Source: Paenibacillus paridis
GTDB taxonomy: Bacteria > Bacillota > Bacilli > Paenibacillales > Paenibacillaceae
Assembly (NCBI RefSeq): GCF_006345825.1
Contig: NZ_VCIX01000086.1
Location: 62,001 to 126,000, forward strand
Length of the DNA stretch: 64,000 nucleotides
Direction: 5' to 3'
Under the pieces are notes generated by a model. The model saw only the letters and a list, made by a program, of their open reading frames with translations. It was not told the origin of the DNA and did no database searches. Of the stretch, positions 28,097 through 37,068 are shown one piece after another; the first letter of the stretch is position 1, and each line of letters starts with the position of its first letter. The translations under genes and the position numbers were made by a program.

Positions 28097-28192
28097 ATGA
28101 AATTCGGCGAAAAAAAGTTGAATTGTCTTACACAACCTCCAGTCCAGCGCCTTACCCTAGGCCATGTGACGAAAGGCGGGCGGGGAGTATGA
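28097..28192 (+). CDS. Short upstream ORF coupled to the permease gene
   Basis: ATG at 28097 has a strong AAAGGGG site seven bases upstream and reads 31 codons (MKFGEKKLNCLTQPP...) to a TGA at 28190-28192. That stop overlaps the permease ATG at 28189 as ATGA. No similarity is recognised. It may be a leader that passes ribosomes to the permease, whose own ribosome site is poorly spaced. Expression is not proven. Confidence 0.45.
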   Translation: MKFGEKKLNCLTQPPVQRLTLGHVTKGGRGV

Positions 28193-29142
28193 GCAAGCTA
28201 TCCGCAGCGTCCGATCTAGCGGCCGCGTCCTTGCATCCGAGAAGCCGAAGCTCCTTTTCCCGTTTTTTCAGGAAGTATGGCCCTGCATATTTGATGCTAC
28301 TCATACCCGTCTGCTTCTTTGCCGTCTTTTCGCTATATCCCATTATGTGGGCTTTGAAGTATGTTTTCTTCTATTATGACGGCGTAATGCCGGAGCGGTT
28401 CACGGGACTTGCCAATCTCCAGCGGCTGATGGAGGATCAGATCTATTGGACCAGTCTCTGGAAGCAGGCGCTGTTCTCTCTGAAAATATTGCTAGAGCTT
28501 CCGCTCGCCTTTCTGCTGGCTTTGTTCCTTTATTCCCGCCTGCGGGGGAGAAACGTATTTCGGGCCATGTTCGTTATGCCTTATATTTTGCCAGGGTCTA
28601 CGATGGCTCTCGTTATGTATATTTTGCTAAACCCGTATAACGGCGGCCTTAACCAGCTATTGCTGAAGCTACACGTCATTGACCATCCGATACAATTTCT
28701 ATCGGGCGGCTGGACAGCCTTCGCCAGCGGCATGTTCATGGACGCCTGGCAAAACTTTGGGATCAACATGCTGTTCTTCCTGGTAGGATTGACGAGTATT
28801 CCGAAGGATGTGTATGAAAGCGCCGATATGGACGGAGCCACAGGCTGGAAGCGGATGCGTTATATCTCGATTCCGATGATGGGCCGTATTTTGCAAATGA
28901 TTCTGTTCTTATCCATTCTTGGTACCTTAAAATCGATGGGCCCGTTCCTCGTGCTGACCAATGGCGGACCTAATTATGCGACGGAGCTGACCTTCCTTTA
29001 TATTTTCCATCAATTTTTTGGAGGCGAAGCCGGCAGCAATTATGGTTACGGTGCCACTGTAGCGGTTGTGACCGCGCTTATGCTGGTCGTTATATCCGTT
29101 GGTTATTTTAAACTGACCAAAAAAATGGACTATTCAAATTGA
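28189..29142 (+). CDS. ABC sugar importer permease, MalF/UgpA type
   Basis: This is the first membrane subunit of a CUT1 importer, 317 residues with six membrane segments after a polar N-terminal extension. The EAA loop reads DVYESADMDGATGWKRM. ATG at 28189 overlaps the stop of a short upstream ORF; an in-frame TTG at 28123 would give a longer form and cannot be excluded. It is followed by its partner permease after 130 bases that contain half of a dispersed hairpin element. The binding protein of this system is probably the lipoprotein at 33482. Confidence 0.93.
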   Translation: MSKLSAASDLAAASLHPRSRSSFSRFFRKYGPAYLMLLIPVCFFAVFSLYPIMWALKYVFFYYDGVMPERFTGLANLQRLMEDQIYWTSLWKQALFSLKILLELPLAFLLALFLYSRLRGRNVFRAMFVMPYILPGSTMALVMYILLNPYNGGLNQLLLKLHVIDHPIQFLSGGWTAFASGMFMDAWQNFGINMLFFLVGLTSIPKDVYESADMDGATGWKRMRYISIPMMGRILQMILFLSILGTLKSMGPFLVLTNGGPNYATELTFLYIFHQFFGGEAGSNYGYGATVAVVTALMLVVISVGYFKLTKKMDYSN

Positions 29143-29160
29143 AATTAACAAGTAAATAAT

Positions 29161-29250
29161 GAAATCAAAGAATTTGGCTGCAACCGGCGACCCTAAAGAA
29201 TGATCGATTCGCTCAGCGACCAACGTAAACATTTCTAGTTCAATTTATAG
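29161..29250 (-). repeat. Half copy of the long-hairpin element (copy C)
   Basis: From AATCAAAGAAT to CAATTTATAG this matches the right arm of the element at 48472-48669. The other arm is not seen. It lies between two permease genes of one operon, so a full hairpin cannot form here. Confidence 0.7.
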
Positions 29251-29272
29251 ACAATGGATAAGGAGGGGCAAG

Positions 29273-30103
29273 ATGAGGCTTATTTTGCAGGCGATGAAAT
29301 ATTTGTTTTTGGCAGCTGCGGCGTTTTTGACACTGGTGCCTGTGCTGTATGTGTTCTTTTATTCCTTTAAAACAAACCAAGAGCTGATTACGGGAGGCAG
29401 CCTGTTCCCGAAAGTGTGGACATGGTCCAACTATACCGAGGTTTGGGAAAAGCTTAATTTCTCGTTGTATTTTTATAACTCGGTCATTTTTTCCGTCGTG
29501 AGCGCGGGGATGTCGGTGCTGATGGGAGCAATGGCTGGCTATGTGTTTGCAAGAACGCAGTTTCCGGGCAAGCGCGTGCTGTCTATGCTAATTATCGGCG
29601 TCATGTTCATCAGCCTCGGTCCCATGACCCTATACCCTAAATTCAAGCTTGCAGTCGATTGGGGTTTGACGGATAGTATATATACGATCCCGCTTGTCGC
29701 TTTATATGGACTGGGGGCTAGCGTCTTTTTGTATGAAGGTTTTGTCCAATCGTTAGGCAAGGATATGGACGAGGCGGGTATTATGGATGGCGCAGGTTAC
29801 TTCACGCGGTTCTTTCGATTGACGCTGCCTTTAATGGCGCCGATTACGGCGACCTTCTTTTTATTGGAATTTATTGCGGAGTGGAACAATTACATCCTGC
29901 CTCTGGTCATGAGTATCGGAAATCCGGATACCAAGACCTTGACTGTAGGCGTGATTGAGCTGCGGAATACGGGAACGGGGGCAGCCGCATGGAATCTGCT
30001 TTTGGCCGGATCCATGATTTCCGTCATTCCGGTATTGACTGTTTTTATTTTGCTCAACCGGCAAATTGTAGGCGGACTTGCGCAAGGAGCTGTGAAGGGC
30101 TGA
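29273..30103 (+). CDS. ABC sugar importer permease, MalG/UgpE type
   Basis: This is the second membrane subunit, 276 residues with six membrane segments and the EAA loop DMDEAGIMDGAGYFTRF. The C-terminus NRQIVGGLAQGAVKG is typical of MalG/UgpE proteins. AAGGAGG precedes the ATG. It is followed 17 bases later by the YesN-like regulator gene, so importer and regulator are probably co-transcribed. Confidence 0.95.
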   Translation: MRLILQAMKYLFLAAAAFLTLVPVLYVFFYSFKTNQELITGGSLFPKVWTWSNYTEVWEKLNFSLYFYNSVIFSVVSAGMSVLMGAMAGYVFARTQFPGKRVLSMLIIGVMFISLGPMTLYPKFKLAVDWGLTDSIYTIPLVALYGLGASVFLYEGFVQSLGKDMDEAGIMDGAGYFTRFFRLTLPLMAPITATFFLLEFIAEWNNYILPLVMSIGNPDTKTLTVGVIELRNTGTGAAAWNLLLAGSMISVIPVLTVFILLNRQIVGGLAQGAVKG

Positions 30104-30120
30104 CCGATTGGGGGATGGGG

Positions 30121-31656
30121 ATGTACAAGGTGCTAATTGTAGATGATGAGCATTTCATACGGGAAAGACTGGTCACCATGATCCCCTGGGGAGAGTATGA
30201 TCTTGAGGTTGCCGGCGTGGCCGAGGATGGAGCAAGCGCCTTGGAGCTGATCGAGCAGCTGTCGCCGGATATCGTCATAAGCGACATTCGGATGCCGGAT
30301 ATGACGGGGCTTGATATGATTGCGCGTGCTGCGGCGCGAAAGCCGGATATTCGCTATATTATTCTGAGCGCCTACGGTGAGTTTGATTATGCGCGGCGGG
30401 CGCTTCAGCTTGGCGTGACCGACTATTTGCTTAAACCGACGAGGCCTGAAGAGCTATTGCAGGTTCTTCTTAAGCAGGCGGATTATTTGGCGCAATTGCA
30501 GGTGCAAAAGCAGCGTGTCCGGCGCAATCAATATTATGAGGAATCGATCCGCTCCCAGTATATTCAGGAGCTGATTCTTGGCAATCATCCCGGCTATGAG
30601 TGGCAGGAGGAATGCGCGAATGTCGGGCTGGAGTGGATGCTTAAGGGAGAGCTAAGGCTGTTTCTAGTGACGCTGGAAGGCCATGCGACGATCGACAAAA
30701 GCGCCCAATTTGCCGTTCAGAATGTATTGTATGAGCTATTGTCCGAATACGAGGCCGTATGCGCGATCCGGCTTTCTTTCGGAAAGTGGCTGCTCACCAC
30801 CGGCGGCAGCGCCGTGGAAGAAGAACTGCTGAGCATGGCGCAGCGGCTGTATGAATCGATCGAACGCTTCACCAAGCAGAAGGTGCATATTATGGTTTCA
30901 GAGGCAGGCCAAAGCCCGTTGGAGCTATCCCGGTTGTTCTGGGAAACCGAGAAGATGATGGAATACATGGGAGAAAGCCAGGAGGAGCCGATTCGCTTCC
31001 TGCGGCCTTCCAGCCGTGAGCTGGCCTATCTGCAGTGGACTAAGCCGATGGCCGAGCTGATTGAATGGATGAAGGGCGGAGAGACGGAGCAGGTTGTCCG
31101 TTGGTTGAATCACCTCACGCCTTCTTTCCTAGAGTGGGAGCTGGGTGCTGCCCGGCGCTGGTGCTTCGAGTGGCTGACTACCATCAGGGAGCATATCCAG
31201 ACTGGAGAAGAGAACGTTCTGCCGGATACGGAGAATTTGAAGATGCGTATTGCCGGCCAGAACAAAATTAAGGACCTGCTGCAATTTTTCATTCATGACA
31301 TTCATCATTTGATTCATCAGCGGCACCGGAAAGGCTCGCACCGTCTTATCCGGCTTGCGCTGGAGCGAATGGAGATTCAATATGACCGGGATATCCAGCT
31401 TACGACCGTTGCCGAGGAGCTCAGCATATCGCCGGTCTATTTGAGTGAATTGTTCAAGCAGCAGACCGGCGTTACGTTCCGCGCGCATCTGCTTCAGGTC
31501 CGCATGGCAGCGGCGCTCAGACTGCTAAAGGACCCGACGCTCAAAGTATATGAGGTTTCTTATAAGGTCGGCTATAACAAGGTGGAGCATTTCGTGAAGC
31601 TATTCAAAAAGGAATACGGCATGACACCCTCCGAATATCGGGGGGCTTTAGTATGA
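30121..31656 (+). CDS. Response regulator with AraC output, YesN-like
   Basis: This regulator of 511 residues has an N-terminal receiver domain (acidic pair D8-D9, phosphorylation site D55 in VISDIRMPD), a central region and a C-terminal AraC domain (about residues 405-505). ATG at 30121 follows a GGGGG stretch; the in-frame ATG at 30115 is possible. Its stop overlaps the start of the histidine kinase gene (ATGA), so the pair is translationally coupled. It probably controls the lipoprotein gene at 33482 and the neighbouring importer. Confidence 0.95.
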   Translation: MYKVLIVDDEHFIRERLVTMIPWGEYDLEVAGVAEDGASALELIEQLSPDIVISDIRMPDMTGLDMIARAAARKPDIRYIILSAYGEFDYARRALQLGVTDYLLKPTRPEELLQVLLKQADYLAQLQVQKQRVRRNQYYEESIRSQYIQELILGNHPGYEWQEECANVGLEWMLKGELRLFLVTLEGHATIDKSAQFAVQNVLYELLSEYEAVCAIRLSFGKWLLTTGGSAVEEELLSMAQRLYESIERFTKQKVHIMVSEAGQSPLELSRLFWETEKMMEYMGESQEEPIRFLRPSSRELAYLQWTKPMAELIEWMKGGETEQVVRWLNHLTPSFLEWELGAARRWCFEWLTTIREHIQTGEENVLPDTENLKMRIAGQNKIKDLLQFFIHDIHHLIHQRHRKGSHRLIRLALERMEIQYDRDIQLTTVAEELSISPVYLSELFKQQTGVTFRAHLLQVRMAAALRLLKDPTLKVYEVSYKVGYNKVEHFVKLFKKEYGMTPSEYRGALV

Positions 31657-33359
31657 GAAGCCGGCGGCTGCCGTTTCAACGTTTCCATCATAAGCTCTTT
31701 CTGCTGATTCTGCTGCTCACGCTGGCTCCGATCCTTATTGTCGGAACTGTAAATATTATCGTGACCTCCAATTTATTTACCCGGCAGCTGGAAGAAAGCT
31801 CGGATATGATTCTCTCCCGCACGGCCGCTCCCTTCGAACAGCTCTACCAGGAGTTCGAAACTACGGAGCGGCTATTTCTGCATGACGAAGAGCTTGTCCA
31901 GGCGATTAACAGCTCGGAAATGTCCGTGATTAAACAGACTGCAGTCGCTAACCGGCTGCTGCAGTACCTCACCAATATTAAATATATTAACGCGGATTTT
32001 CGGATTTCCTTTCTCTTGCCCAAGGAGCATTATTTGTCCCATTACGGCCTTCCAGTGAAAGCCGACCCGGCATTTATCGAGGGTCTTTCTTTGGCTTCGG
32101 GCGCTCTGGATCAGATTTACAGGTTGACCGGGGGCGATAAGCCGGATGAATTCAAATGGATCGTGCCGATTGGCAGCATCACCCATCAAGAGATTTACGG
32201 GTGTATGCTGATCTCCATTCCTTATAGCGCAATTAAGGATTTGCTGGGAGAGCCGCTAGAATCGGGACAGCGGCAATATTTGCTCGCCGATAATGCCTTG
32301 GAAGGCCATATGTTTTTGGGGTTTCATGGGGTTGAAGAGGATTCCCAGCTGCGTTCAAGCCTGATGAAGGTTGCCGGAATTACAGGGAATGAGAATACGG
32401 GCAGCGGTTTTACGGAAGGCGGAAACTATTATTCCGCACGGCATGTCGGGCAAAACTGGACGCTGCTTGGCATCGTGCCTAGAAAGCATGTACTGTTTCC
32501 GCTGTATGAGGTTTACCAGTGGACCGCCGGTGTGATGGGGCTGCTGTTGCTCGCCGCAACGCTCGTATCCAGCCGCCTGGCCCGCAACTTCTCGCGTCCG
32601 ATCGAGAGGCTGGCTTCCCTGGTGGTTCGCAAGAAGAGCTATGGCGCCCATCTAAATATTCCGCCGCTTGCGCGCGGGGACGAAATTGGCATTTTATATG
32701 ACGGGATTCGAGAGCTGCTGATGGAAATCCGCCAGGAGCAAATTTTGAAGCGGGAATATCATCTGCGGCTGCTGCAGTATCAAATTAATCCCCATTTCCT
32801 ATACAACAGTCTGGATACGATTAACTGGAAAGCGCTAGAGCATAGAGATCGCGAGCTTACGGACATGATTGAGCACTTGACCGGCTTTCTTCGGGCAGGA
32901 CTGGATGGGCACGACGTCGTTACGATGGAGCAGGAATTGAAGCATTTGAACAATTACATCGGCATGCAGCAAATCCGCTACAAAGAGCAATTTTCCATAT
33001 CCGTGCAAATGGAGCCAGAGCTGCTGAGCCAGAATATCGTGAAGATTTCTTTGCAGCCGCTGGTAGAAAATGCGATTATGCACGGCATGAGCCGTCAGGC
33101 TGGCGGGAACCGCATTGAAATCAAAGGAAAACGGATCAGTGAGGAAAGCTACAGGATCGAGGTGTTCGACAATGGCTTACTGCTAGATGTGCCCAAAGTA
33201 CAGCGACTTCTCAGCGAAAAGGAACCGGACCCCACGTCCTTTGGCATCCGTAATGTCCATGAACGCATCCGGCTGTATTTCGGCGAATCTTATGGACTTG
33301 AGCTCAAGCAGCTGGAAGAAGGAAAATGCTTCGAATTACGGCTTCCCTATTCCAAATAA
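31653..33359 (+). CDS. Sensor histidine kinase, YesM-like
   Basis: This kinase of 568 residues has two membrane segments (about residues 15-37 and 285-307) around an extracellular sensor domain, then HAMP, His-kinase and ATPase regions. The phospho-accepting H381 lies in QINPHFLYNSLD, the signature of the YesM/LytS class. The ATPase domain shows LQPLVENAIMHG. It overlaps the regulator gene upstream and forms a two-component pair with it. The external signal is presumably a sugar, possibly sensed with the binding protein. Confidence 0.95.
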   Translation: MRSRRLPFQRFHHKLFLLILLLTLAPILIVGTVNIIVTSNLFTRQLEESSDMILSRTAAPFEQLYQEFETTERLFLHDEELVQAINSSEMSVIKQTAVANRLLQYLTNIKYINADFRISFLLPKEHYLSHYGLPVKADPAFIEGLSLASGALDQIYRLTGGDKPDEFKWIVPIGSITHQEIYGCMLISIPYSAIKDLLGEPLESGQRQYLLADNALEGHMFLGFHGVEEDSQLRSSLMKVAGITGNENTGSGFTEGGNYYSARHVGQNWTLLGIVPRKHVLFPLYEVYQWTAGVMGLLLLAATLVSSRLARNFSRPIERLASLVVRKKSYGAHLNIPPLARGDEIGILYDGIRELLMEIRQEQILKREYHLRLLQYQINPHFLYNSLDTINWKALEHRDRELTDMIEHLTGFLRAGLDGHDVVTMEQELKHLNNYIGMQQIRYKEQFSISVQMEPELLSQNIVKISLQPLVENAIMHGMSRQAGGNRIEIKGKRISEESYRIEVFDNGLLLDVPKVQRLLSEKEPDPTSFGIRNVHERIRLYFGESYGLELKQLEEGKCFELRLPYSK

Positions 33360-33481
33360 CGGAAACCGCCAAAAAAATGAACGGCTTTTGCGCAGTAAAT
33401 ATGAATTTTGAGGGGTTAGCTAGATTCGGATTCCTTTCTATAATCAGGTTGTAAACAAAACAACTTAAGGGGTTGAACATT

Positions 33482-34906
33482 TTGCCTAAAATGAAACGGG
33501 GTAAGCAGGCGATCCTCGCAGCGGCCGCTTTGCTTCTGGTTATCACCGGATGCTCCAGCAAAGGCGATGCCGGTTCGTCGGCAACCGATAAGCCGAAAGA
33601 GAAAGTATCAATCGAGGTATGGGCCAACTCGCGGCATGATCTAGAGGTACGGGAGAGCCTGATCAAAAAATTTAATGAAACGAATCCGGACAATATCGAA
33701 ATCAATTACAAAATATTTGCGGACAATTATGAAGAGCAGCTAAAGCTTGCGCTGAATGCCGGCAATCTACCGGATCTGGCCTACAATATTTCCGCCGATC
33801 TCGCCAACGCGGATTATCCGCTGGATTTGAATCCGCTAATTACCGATGACATTCGCAACCGATTTGATGAATCCGCTCTCACGGTGCTTCCTACCGCCAA
33901 AAACGGGGAATTGGACCGGGTATTCGAGAATGTGACCACCTTCAAGCTAGTTTACAACAAGGACCTATTTAAGGCATCGGGACTTGATCCTGAGAAGCCG
34001 CCGACGACTTGGAAAGAAATGCAGGAGTATGCCAAGCAAATTACGGCGAGTGGAGGCGGACAGAAATTCGGTCTCGGGCTGCCGGTCAAGCAAACGGTGT
34101 TTTGGAGATATTATGTGATCCATCCAGCGGCTGTGTCGGGAGACAATAATGGCCGCGAGGGCTGGAATGCAGTGACCGGCCAATACGATTTTGCGCCTTT
34201 TGGCAAATATGTCAAGTGGTGGATTGATGTTAACAAGGAAGGCAGCGTGTTCCCAGGCGCAGGAACGTATGACAACGATATGATTCGTGCCCAGTTTGCG
34301 GAAGGAAATATCGGCATGCTGTCCGCAGCTACATGGGATATCGGGGTATTCAATGATCAATTCCCAGCCAAAAATGATTGGGCGGTAGCCGACTTCCCGA
34401 CATGGGATGGAGAGGCTCTGGGCGGTCCTGCTTTTGAGACGGGCAATGGCTTCAGCATCAATAAAAAAACGAAGCATCTGGAAGAAGCGAAGAAGGTATG
34501 GGAATTCCTTATTTCTGACGAAATGTTCGTAGAGCTGGCCAAAAAAGGCCTCGGCTCATTCACGAATGCTGCCGCTCAGGACAAAGCGATTCAGCCGACA
34601 GACCGCAAAGGGGTCGAAGGCTTCCTCATTGATGACCAATCGGTGAGCTATCCGATGGCTCCAAGACTTGATTATTCGGTCGTTAATCCTCCGCTGAAGG
34701 TAGGCTCGCAGGATGTCAACAAAGCAGGCGTAGTGAATGATATTATGAACGCTTTGTTTATGAGCAACCAAGAGCTTCCGGAAATTGAAAAGAAATTGCA
34801 GGAGCTCGGCGATGCCTTTAATCAATTGGCGAAAGCCAATGTCGAAGCCGGAACGGTTGACCTGAGCAAATATGAGAAAACAGATTTCAAACCGTTGAAG
34901 CCTTAG
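33482..34906 (+). CDS. Extracellular sugar-binding lipoprotein, UgpB-like
   Basis: This is a solute-binding protein of about 474 residues. The start is taken as TTG at 33482, nine bases after AAGGGG; the ATG at 33491 is the alternative. The signal peptide ends in the lipobox VITGC, so it is lipid-anchored outside the membrane. It follows the YesN/YesM genes by 122 bases and should serve the permeases at 28189-30103. A terminator follows. The bound sugar is unknown. Confidence 0.93.
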   Translation: MPKMKRGKQAILAAAALLLVITGCSSKGDAGSSATDKPKEKVSIEVWANSRHDLEVRESLIKKFNETNPDNIEINYKIFADNYEEQLKLALNAGNLPDLAYNISADLANADYPLDLNPLITDDIRNRFDESALTVLPTAKNGELDRVFENVTTFKLVYNKDLFKASGLDPEKPPTTWKEMQEYAKQITASGGGQKFGLGLPVKQTVFWRYYVIHPAAVSGDNNGREGWNAVTGQYDFAPFGKYVKWWIDVNKEGSVFPGAGTYDNDMIRAQFAEGNIGMLSAATWDIGVFNDQFPAKNDWAVADFPTWDGEALGGPAFETGNGFSINKKTKHLEEAKKVWEFLISDEMFVELAKKGLGSFTNAAAQDKAIQPTDRKGVEGFLIDDQSVSYPMAPRLDYSVVNPPLKVGSQDVNKAGVVNDIMNALFMSNQELPEIEKKLQELGDAFNQLAKANVEAGTVDLSKYEKTDFKPLKP

Positions 34907-34925
34907 GCAGCAGTTGAAATGAACC

Positions 34926-34966
34926 CACCCCGGCCTGCATTACCGCCTAGCAGCCGGGGTGATTTT
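34926..34966 (+). terminator. Rho-independent terminator after the binding protein
   Basis: CACCCCGGC (34926-34934) pairs perfectly with GCCGGGGTG (34953-34961), followed by ATTTT. Confidence 0.75.
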
Positions 34967-35065
34967 AACTCTGGAAGGATAGGGATAATATTTTGAAAGC
35001 TGAAGAGGAGACGATGCGGAAGGTCTTTCTGCAAAAAAAATGTACGTTAGCTAGGAGGCATTCTG

Positions 35066-35731
35066 ATGAGCGAGCAAGTGATGGATATAATTTTAAAGCA
35101 TAAACTGGTTGCGATTTTGCGGGGCTTGGACGCTGAGCAGGCCATTCCGGTGGCGGAGGCTTTGTATGCAGGAGGGATCAGGCTGCTGGAAATTCCGTTT
35201 AATCAGCAGAAGGCAAATGAAGCTTCGTCGATCATTGCTCTTCTGTCGCAACATTTTGGCGAGAAGCTGTGCATTGGCGCCGGCACGGCGTTGACCCAAG
35301 AGCAGGTGGATCTCGCAAGCGATGCGGGAGCAGCGTTCATTCTGTCGCCGAGCACATCCGCAGCGGTGATTGAGAGAACAAAGGCTAGAGGCATGGTCTC
35401 CATTCCCGGAGCTGCGACACCCAGCGAAATGGTGGCAGCCTATGCGTATGGAGCGGATATCGTTAAATGGTTTCCCGCCGGAGATTTAGGGATCAGCTAC
35501 ATGAAGTCCATACGGACTCCGCTAAGCCATATTCCGGTGATGGCGGTAGGCGGCATTGACGTGAGCAACCTGCAGGAGTGGCTAGAGGCAGGCGTTTCTT
35601 CGGTTGGTGTCGGTGCACGGCTGGTGCAGGAGCAATGGGTAAAGGAAGGGCAATATGAAGCGCTGGCCGATTTGGCCCGGAAATATGTGAGCGTTATCAG
35701 TCAGATGCAGCAGGAGGAGAAACGACCATGA
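35066..35731 (+). CDS. KDPG/KHG aldolase
   Basis: This is a class I aldolase of 221 residues that splits 2-keto-3-deoxy-6-phosphogluconate (or 4-hydroxy-2-oxoglutarate). The Schiff-base lysine is K134 in DIVKWFPAG and the catalytic glutamate is E42 in LLEIPF. TAGGAGG precedes the ATG. Its TGA stop overlaps the ATG of the sialidase-fold gene. The pairing suggests that the operon yields a 2-keto-3-deoxy acid. KDG kinase is encoded elsewhere in the window (15304-16317). Confidence 0.94.
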   Translation: MSEQVMDIILKHKLVAILRGLDAEQAIPVAEALYAGGIRLLEIPFNQQKANEASSIIALLSQHFGEKLCIGAGTALTQEQVDLASDAGAAFILSPSTSAAVIERTKARGMVSIPGAATPSEMVAAYAYGADIVKWFPAGDLGISYMKSIRTPLSHIPVMAVGGIDVSNLQEWLEAGVSSVGVGARLVQEQWVKEGQYEALADLARKYVSVISQMQQEEKRP

Positions 35732-36834
35732 ACGCAGAGAAGGATTTATCGCTGGAGCCGCCGGACATTTATACAAAGCCGGGAGCCAAGTATTTAAAGA
35801 AAAACCGGCAATGGCAGGGAATTCCCGGAATTGAGCGGACGCCAAACGGGAGATTATGGGCGGCCTTATATAGCGGCGGAGATACGGAGGGACCGGATAA
35901 TTATGTCGCCCTGATCTTAAGCGAGGATGACGGGGTGACATGGTCCGATCCGGTGCTTGCCGTGGACCCCCCAGGTTTGGTCCGTGCCTTCGACCCTTGC
36001 TTATGGCATGACCCGGCGGGCAGGCTTTGGCTGTTCTGGGCGCAAAGCTATGGATTTTATGATGGCAGGGCCGGCGTATGGGCAATGGTAAGCAACAATG
36101 CCGATGCATCTGTCCCGGCCTGGAGCGAGCCAAGACGGATCGTGGACGGCGTGATGATGAACAAGCCTACCGTGCTGTCTTCAGGCGAGTGGCTGCTGCC
36201 CTGCGCGGTATGGGGCTTCCGCGACAAAGAGGGGATACAGGTCGCATCCGATTATAATCATCTTCCCGAGCAAATGTACTCCAATGTCATTTCCTCTCTC
36301 GACAACGGAGAGAGCTTTCAATTGGTCGGTCAAGTGGATATGCCGAGCAGAAGCTATGATGAGCACATGCTGGTGGAAAAAACGAACGGGGACATTTGGA
36401 TGCTTGTGCGCACTTATGGCGGCATAGGCGAGTGCTTCTCCTCGGATAAAGGGAGAACATGGTCAGCTCCTAAAGCCGATGTGCTGGAAGGTCCTTGCTC
36501 ACGGTTTTTCATACGCCGGCTGCACTCTGGAAATCTGCTCCTGATTAATCACCATGCGTTCGAGGGCAGAAACAATCTTAGCGCGATGGTGTCTCGGGAT
36601 GACGGCAACAGCTGGGAAGGGTTCCTTCTGCTTGATGAGCGGGATAATGTCTCCTATCCGGATGGCGTAGAGACCGAGGACGGTTTGATTTACGTGATTT
36701 ACGACAGAGAGCGTTATGCGGACAAGGAAATTTATTTGGCAGTATTTGAAGAGAAGGATGTACTGGCGGGGAAAGGCGTGACAGACAGGGCCCGGCTGAA
36801 GGTTTTAGTAGAGGAAGGGAGTTCTACCTTTTAG
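35728..36834 (+). CDS. Sialidase-fold (BNR/Asp-box) protein
   Basis: This protein of 368 residues should form a six-bladed beta-propeller. Asp-box motifs are visible: SEDDGVTWSDP, SLDNGESF, SSDKGRTWSAP and SRDDGNSWEG. Several arginines that could bind a carboxylate are present (for instance PSRSYDEHM). There is no signal peptide. It is annotated as sialidase-like by fold only, since no sialic acid catabolic genes are nearby while a KDPG aldolase is coupled to it. A role on uronic acid-containing glycans is therefore equally possible. Confidence 0.8.
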   Translation: MNAEKDLSLEPPDIYTKPGAKYLKKNRQWQGIPGIERTPNGRLWAALYSGGDTEGPDNYVALILSEDDGVTWSDPVLAVDPPGLVRAFDPCLWHDPAGRLWLFWAQSYGFYDGRAGVWAMVSNNADASVPAWSEPRRIVDGVMMNKPTVLSSGEWLLPCAVWGFRDKEGIQVASDYNHLPEQMYSNVISSLDNGESFQLVGQVDMPSRSYDEHMLVEKTNGDIWMLVRTYGGIGECFSSDKGRTWSAPKADVLEGPCSRFFIRRLHSGNLLLINHHAFEGRNNLSAMVSRDDGNSWEGFLLLDERDNVSYPDGVETEDGLIYVIYDRERYADKEIYLAVFEEKDVLAGKGVTDRARLKVLVEEGSSTF

Positions 36835-36874
36835 CATTGGGATGACTCCAATCCAATTAGGGAGATTAAGAGCT

Positions 36875-37025
36875 CAACTAATATAGATGGAATTTCTCCC
36901 GCTAATCTAACTGTTTTTCTCCAATTTCGGTATACCCCTGAAATTAGAGGGATAAATTCCGGTTAAATGCATCAAAAGTCTGAAATTCATCCATATAGCG
37001 GGAGAAAATCCTGTTCATTAAATCG
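36875..37025. repeat. AT-rich palindromic units, second cluster
   Basis: Three degenerate units of the family at 17557-17752 are seen, with cores such as GGAATTTCTCCCGCTAAT, GGGATAAATTCCGG and AGCGGGAGAAAATCC. AGCTCAACTAATATAG at 36871-36886 also resembles one end of the long-hairpin element (14 of 16 bases). Confidence 0.5.
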
Positions 37026-37068
37026 GAGAGAAATAAAGCGCTGACAATACTTTGAGGAGGATTGGACG

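Noticed and set aside
35014-35103. Short ORF upstream of and overlapping the KDPG aldolase start
   Set aside because: The ribosome site is only three bases from the ATG, the aldolase has its own good site, and the frame has no coding features.
35728-36834. Firm assignment as an exo-alpha-sialidase
   Set aside because: Only the propeller fold and Asp-boxes are visible; the context lacks sialic acid genes and points to uronate metabolism.
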